In this document: positions 59,098-64,000 of the stretch, piece after piece | Numbering within the stretch: position 1 is the first letter of the stretch | Layout: every line of letters begins with the position of its first letter | DNA from: Pseudomonadota bacterium | GTDB taxonomy: Bacteria > Pseudomonadota > Gammaproteobacteria > Burkholderiales > Ferrovaceae | NCBI GenBank assembly: GCA_021805725.1 | Contig: JAJZEH010000110.1 | Location: 62,001-126,000, forward strand | Direction: 5' to 3' | Length of the DNA: 64,000 nt | Notes under the pieces: model-generated | Told to the model about the DNA's origin: nothing | Databases searched by the model: none | The model's input: the letters and a program-made list of their open reading frames with translations, nothing else | Translations under genes and position numbers: made by a program

Positions 59098-59123
59098 TTA
59101 GGTGACTTGCTTCAAAGCTCTCC

Positions 59124-59152
59124 ATGATACTCCATTACCCCCTTCATTTCCA
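59124..59152 (-). promoter_or_regulatory. Candidate mreB promoter
   Basis: On the minus strand TGGAAA (59152-59147) and TATCAT (59129-59124) are 17 bases apart, matching four and five of six consensus bases. They lie in the 81-base gap between divergent mreB and gatC. No matching gatC promoter of equal quality is visible. Confidence 0.35.
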
Positions 59153-59169
59153 TGCCAGGAGTCTTGTCC

Positions 59170-59457
59170 GTGGCCTTGACTGAAAACGATCTGCGCCGTC
59201 TGGCGCGCCTCGCCCGGATTCGCATTGAAGATGGCGAAGCCGGCCCGCTCCTCGCCCAATTGAGCGGCATTCTGGGGCTGATTGACCAGTTGCAGGCTGT
59301 GGACACCGAGGGTGTTGAGCCGCTCTCCCATGCGCTGGACCTGCAGCAGCGGTTGCGCCAGGACGAAATCACCGAAACGGATCGCCGGGAGCAGTTCCAG
59401 GCCGTGGCGCCTCAAGTGGAAGCGGGGCTCTACCTGGTTCCCAAGGTCATCGAGTAA
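59170..59457 (+). CDS. gatC: Asp/Glu-tRNA amidotransferase subunit C
   Basis: Small subunit that holds GatA and GatB together. The 95-residue product begins with VALTENDLRRLARLARIRIE and ends APQVEAGLYLVPKVIE, as the family does. I chose GTG 59170 because AGGAG lies nine bases upstream; an ATG six codons earlier has no site and adds unusual residues. gatA follows six bases after the stop. Confidence 0.92.
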   Translation: MALTENDLRRLARLARIRIEDGEAGPLLAQLSGILGLIDQLQAVDTEGVEPLSHALDLQQRLRQDEITETDRREQFQAVAPQVEAGLYLVPKVIE

Positions 59458-59463
59458 CCCGAC

Positions 59464-60930
59464 ATGAATCTAGCAACGACCTCGTTAAGGCAACTGGCCC
59501 AGGCCCTGCAAAAGCGACAGATCTCCAGCCGCGAACTGGCCCAGGCCTACCTGGAGCGGATTGTCCGCCTCGACTCCGGCATCGGGGCCTTCATCACCAC
59601 CGATCCTGAACGGACCCTCGCGCAGGCGGATGCCGCCGATGCCCGGATTGCCTCCGGCACGGCAGGTCCGCTTACCGGGATCCCGATTGCCCATAAGGAC
59701 ATTTTCTGTACCCAGGGGTGGCTGACCACCTGCGGCTCGAAAATGCTGTCCAATTTCGTGTCGCCCTATGATGCCCACGTCATCGAACAATTCGAGGCTG
59801 CCGGGGCATTGATTCTGGGCAAGACCAACATGGACGAATTTGCCATGGGGTCCAGCAATGAAACCTCCTTTTACGGAACGGTCAAAAACCCCTGGGATCC
59901 CACCAGGATTCCCGGCGGCAGCTCGGGAGGCTCCGCTGCCGCGGTTGCGGCACGGCTGGCGCCTGCGGCAACGGCCACCGACACGGGAGGCTCCATCCGG
60001 CAACCCGCAGCCCTGTGCGGCATCAGCGGGATCAAGCCCACCTACGGCCTGGTGTCGCGTTACGGCATGATTGCCTTTGCCTCCAGCCTGGATCAGGGCG
60101 GGGTGCTGGCCCCCAGCGCCGAAGACCTCGGGCTCGTGCTCAACGCCATGGTCGGATTTGACGAGCGCGACTCCACCAGCATCGAGCGGCCCGCCGAGGA
60201 CTATACGGAACTGCTGGAGCAACCCCTGAAGGGACTCCGCATCGGCCTGCCGCGTGAATTTTTCAGCGGGGGCATCAGCGCCGACGTGGAGCGCGCCATC
60301 GAGGCGGCATTGCAGGAGTACGAGCGCCTGGGTGCAACGCGGGTGGAGATCAGCCTGCCCAATACCGCGCTTTCCGTGCCGGTCTACTATGTGCTGGCAC
60401 CGGCCGAAGCCTCCAGCAACCTGTCGCGTTTTGACGGCGTGCGCTATGGGTGGCGCGCGCCCCAGTACGAGGATCTGGGCGACATGTATGAACGATCCAG
60501 GGCACAGGGCTTTGGCGCGGAAGTCAAACGCCGGATCCTCACCGGAACCTATGTGTTGTCACGGGGTTATTACGATGCCTACTATCTGCAGGCGCAGCGG
60601 GTGCGCCGACTGATCGTGGACGATTTCAGGAGCGCATTCGCGCAATGCGACGTGATCATGGGTCCATCCACCCCGACCGTGGCTTTCGGTTTGGGCGAAA
60701 AAACCAGCGACCCGGTCCAGATGTACCTGTCCGACATTTTCACCATCAGCGTCAATCTGGCCGGCCTGCCCGGCCTGTCCATTCCGGCAGGTTTTGGTGA
60801 GGGAGGGTTGCCGGTGGGGCTGCAGCTCATCGGGGATTACTTCAGCGAAGCGCGTTTGCTCAACGTGGCCCACCGCTACCAGCAAGCAACCGATTGGCAC
60901 GCCCGGGTTCCCGCCCTGGCCAGTGTTTGA
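59464..60930 (+). CDS. gatA: Asp/Glu-tRNA amidotransferase subunit A
   Basis: Amidase that releases ammonia from glutamine for transamidation. The 488-residue product has the Ser-cisSer-Lys triad: K78 (IPIAHKDIF), S153 in GGSSGGSA and S177 in TDTGGSIRQ. It is full length, the middle gene of gatCAB. With glnS also present, the likely substrate is Asp-tRNA-Asn. Confidence 0.96.
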   Translation: MNLATTSLRQLAQALQKRQISSRELAQAYLERIVRLDSGIGAFITTDPERTLAQADAADARIASGTAGPLTGIPIAHKDIFCTQGWLTTCGSKMLSNFVSPYDAHVIEQFEAAGALILGKTNMDEFAMGSSNETSFYGTVKNPWDPTRIPGGSSGGSAAAVAARLAPAATATDTGGSIRQPAALCGISGIKPTYGLVSRYGMIAFASSLDQGGVLAPSAEDLGLVLNAMVGFDERDSTSIERPAEDYTELLEQPLKGLRIGLPREFFSGGISADVERAIEAALQEYERLGATRVEISLPNTALSVPVYYVLAPAEASSNLSRFDGVRYGWRAPQYEDLGDMYERSRAQGFGAEVKRRILTGTYVLSRGYYDAYYLQAQRVRRLIVDDFRSAFAQCDVIMGPSTPTVAFGLGEKTSDPVQMYLSDIFTISVNLAGLPGLSIPAGFGEGGLPVGLQLIGDYFSEARLLNVAHRYQQATDWHARVPALASV

Positions 60931-60939
60931 GGAGGCGAC

Positions 60940-62373
<1,434 letters not shown>

Positions 62374-63513
62374 ATGAATGCGCCCCGTTCCCTGGGCCAT
62401 GTGACGCCCCAGCGGGCTCATTTTGACGAGCCGCTGAAGCTGGCCTCGGGCGCCACCCTGGCAGGTTTTGATCTGGTCTACGAAACCTATGGTCAGCTCA
62501 ACGCCGCACGCAGCAACGCCATCCTGATTTGTCATGCGCTCTCCGGTACGCACCATGTGGCTGGAACCTATGAGGGCGATCCGCGTTCCACCGGTTGGTG
62601 GGACAACATGGTGGGGCCCGGCAAGCCGGTGGATACCGATCGGTTTTTTGTGGTGGGTGTCAACAATCTGGGCGGTTGCCACGGTTCAACGGGGCCTTCC
62701 AGCATGGATCCGGCCACGGGCCGCCCCTTTGGCGCGCGGTTTCCCTTCGTGACGGTGGCGGACTGGGTGAATGCCCAGGCGCGCCTTGCCGATCACCTGA
62801 ACGTCCGGCGTTTTGCTGCGGTCATGGGCGGCAGCCTCGGGGCCATGCAAGCGCTGCAATGGAGCCTTAGCTATCCCGAGCGGCTTGGACATGCCATCGT
62901 GATCGCAGGCGCCCCAAGCCTGTCGGCCCAGAACATCGGGTTCAACGAAGTGGCGCGGCAGGCGATTACCACGGATCCCGATTTTCATGGTGGCGATTAC
63001 TACGCCCATGGCGTGATTCCCGAGCGCGGCCTGCGCCTTGCCCGTATGCTGGGACATATCACCTACCTCAGCGATGACGCGATGATGGAAAAATTCGGGC
63101 GCGAATTGCTCGCCGACCAGCCGCACTTTTCCCTGGATGTGGAATTTGAAATCGAATCCTACCTGCGCCATCAGGGGGACAAGTTCGCCGAGCGCTTCGA
63201 TGCCAACACCTACCTCATCATGACCAAGGCGCTGGATTATTTTGATCCGGCAGCACAGGCCAAAGGCAATCTGTCGGCCGCAATGGCCCCTGCCAGGGCC
63301 CGATATCTGGTGCTGTCCTTCACCACCGACTGGCGGTTTTCGCCAGGCCGTTCGCGTGAAATCGTGAAGGCCCTGCTGGATAATTCAATTTCCGTGAGCT
63401 ACGCCGAAATCGAATCCACGCAGGGGCATGATGCCTTCCTGATGGAAAACAAAGACTACTTTGCCGTAATGAGCGCCTATCTTGAGCGCGTGGCCCGCGA
63501 GGTGGGGGCGTGA
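62374..63513 (+). CDS. metX: Homoserine O-acyltransferase MetX
   Basis: Activates homoserine for methionine synthesis. The 379-residue alpha/beta hydrolase has [14 protein letters not shown], the nucleophile S154 in [12 protein letters not shown], and the C-terminal TQGHDAFL with the catalytic histidine. Whether the donor is acetyl- or succinyl-CoA cannot be told here with certainty; proteobacterial MetX next to MetW often uses succinyl-CoA. The ATG directly abuts the gatB TAG, and metW overlaps the end (GTGA). Confidence 0.93.
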   Translation: MNAPRSLGHVTPQRAHFDEPLKLASGATLAGFDLVYETYGQLNAARSNAILICHALSGTHHVAGTYEGDPRSTGWWDNMVGPGKPVDTDRFFVVGVNNLGGCHGSTGPSSMDPATGRPFGARFPFVTVADWVNAQARLADHLNVRRFAAVMGGSLGAMQALQWSLSYPERLGHAIVIAGAPSLSAQNIGFNEVARQAITTDPDFHGGDYYAHGVIPERGLRLARMLGHITYLSDDAMMEKFGRELLADQPHFSLDVEFEIESYLRHQGDKFAERFDANTYLIMTKALDYFDPAAQAKGNLSAAMAPARARYLVLSFTTDWRFSPGRSREIVKALLDNSISVSYAEIESTQGHDAFLMENKDYFAVMSAYLERVAREVGA

Positions 63514-64000
63514 TCCGCGCCGATCTTGCGGCCATTGCCCGCTGGATTTCGCCCGGCGCGAAGGTGCTGGATCTGGGTTGCGGCGATGGCCAGTTACTGA
63601 CCTACCTGCATCAGGTCAAGCAGGTGAGCGGCTATGGCATCGAGATCGAGCCGGAACGGGTGGTGGCTTCCATTCGCAACGGCGTCAACGTGCTGCAGAT
63701 GAACCTCGAGACGGGGCTTTCCGGTTTTGATGATCACTCCTTCGATACCGTCATCCTGTCGCAAACCCTGCAGGCCATGAGACAAACCGAAGCCATCCTG
63801 CGCGACATGCTGCGCGTGGGACGCGAGGGTATCGTGACTTTTCCCAACTTTGGCTACTGGAAAAACCGCATGCAGGTACTGCTGGGGACCATGCCCAAGT
63901 CAGAGGCCATGCCCTACGAATGGTACGACACCCCCAACATCCATCTATGCACCCTGGACGATTTTGAGGGCCTGTGTCGCACCATCGGTGCCAGGGTGAT
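63510..64000 (+). CDS. metW: Methionine biosynthesis protein MetW, 5-prime part
   Basis: The first 163 codons are present; the gene runs off the right edge near its end (family about 195 residues). It is a small SAM-methyltransferase-fold protein: [15 protein letters not shown] (motif I), [25 protein letters not shown], and [14 protein letters not shown], the MetW signature. It acts with MetX in homoserine acylation. The start is GTG, overlapping the metX TGA. Confidence 0.95.
   Translation, partial: MIRADLAAIARWISPGAKVLDLGCGDGQLLTYLHQVKQVSGYGIEIEPERVVASIRNGVNVLQMNLETGLSGFDDHSFDTVILSQTLQAMRQTEAILRDMLRVGREGIVTFPNFGYWKNRMQVLLGTMPKSEAMPYEWYDTPNIHLCTLDDFEGLCRTIGARV

Overview
The window is a dense stretch of core bacterial chromosome, roughly 60 percent G+C. 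It has about 68 protein genes, one tRNA gene and no gene-free stretch longer than 300 bases. Gene order points to a betaproteobacterium, perhaps Nitrosomonadales-like: ispE / tRNA-Gln / prs / rplY / pth / ychF, mreBCD-mrdA-rodA, gatCAB-metXW, rpsP-rimM-trmD-rplS, separate rfaE2, and xseB-ispA-dxs. I see no rRNA operon, CRISPR array, IS element, prophage, or plasmid function. Neighbouring genes often overlap by 1 to 4 bases (ATGA, GTGA or TGATG), so translational coupling is probably common.

Layout. 1-4.6 kb: ileS (start only), ribF, a TauE/SafE exporter divergent from cysB, and murJ. 4.6-8.9 kb: rpsT with a clear promoter and terminator, then argD-argF-argG and yajQ. 8.9-14.4 kb: rsmI divergent from yraN-gmhA-BON lipoprotein-rfaE2, then coaX-birA-HAD phosphatase on the other strand. 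14.5-20.1 kb: glnS, then folE2-dxs-ispA-xseB on the minus strand. 20.2-26.6 kb: a Rieske oxygenase, an EamA transporter, a sulfurtransferase, the rpsP operon, xerD and plsY. 26.6-33.5 kb: ffh, then a cytochrome-assembly protein, a CorC-type protein, a short prepilin peptidase, coaE and zapD, then folB-rpoH. 33.6-36.2 kb: ftsX-ftsE-ftsY. 36.2-44.3 kb: rsmD-coaD-ferredoxin-TPR lipoprotein-lolB-ispE, tRNA-Gln, prs, rplY, pth, ychF. 44.3-49.1 kb is the most unusual part: a hydrolase with a cysteine nucleophile elbow, an acyl carrier protein, a ketoacyl synthase, three bactofilins and a membrane-anchored M23 peptidase. 49.1-59.1 kb: a long minus-strand run of envelope and lipoate genes (mreB-mreC-mreD-mrdA-rodA-rlpA-dacC-dat-ybeD-lipB-lipA). 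59.1-64 kb: gatCAB, metX and the start of metW.

How the genes work together. Envelope growth dominates: the elongation machine (MreBCD, PBP2, RodA, RlpA, DacC), lipid II flippase (MurJ), division factors (FtsEX, ZapD), outer-membrane lipoprotein export (LolB), heptose supply (GmhA, RfaE2), phospholipid synthesis (PlsY) and bactofilin scaffolds with an M23 endopeptidase. Protein targeting (Ffh, FtsY), translation, isoprenoid supply (Dxs, IspE, IspA) and cofactors (CoA, FAD, folate, biotin, lipoate) fill the rest.

The two strongest leads are a perfect CIRCE operator over a predicted rpoH promoter, and the acyl-carrier plus bactofilin locus at 44.3-49.1 kb. Several genes also lack a normal start codon where homology or a ribosome binding site calls for one (xerD, rimM and the hydrolase at 44.4 kb).
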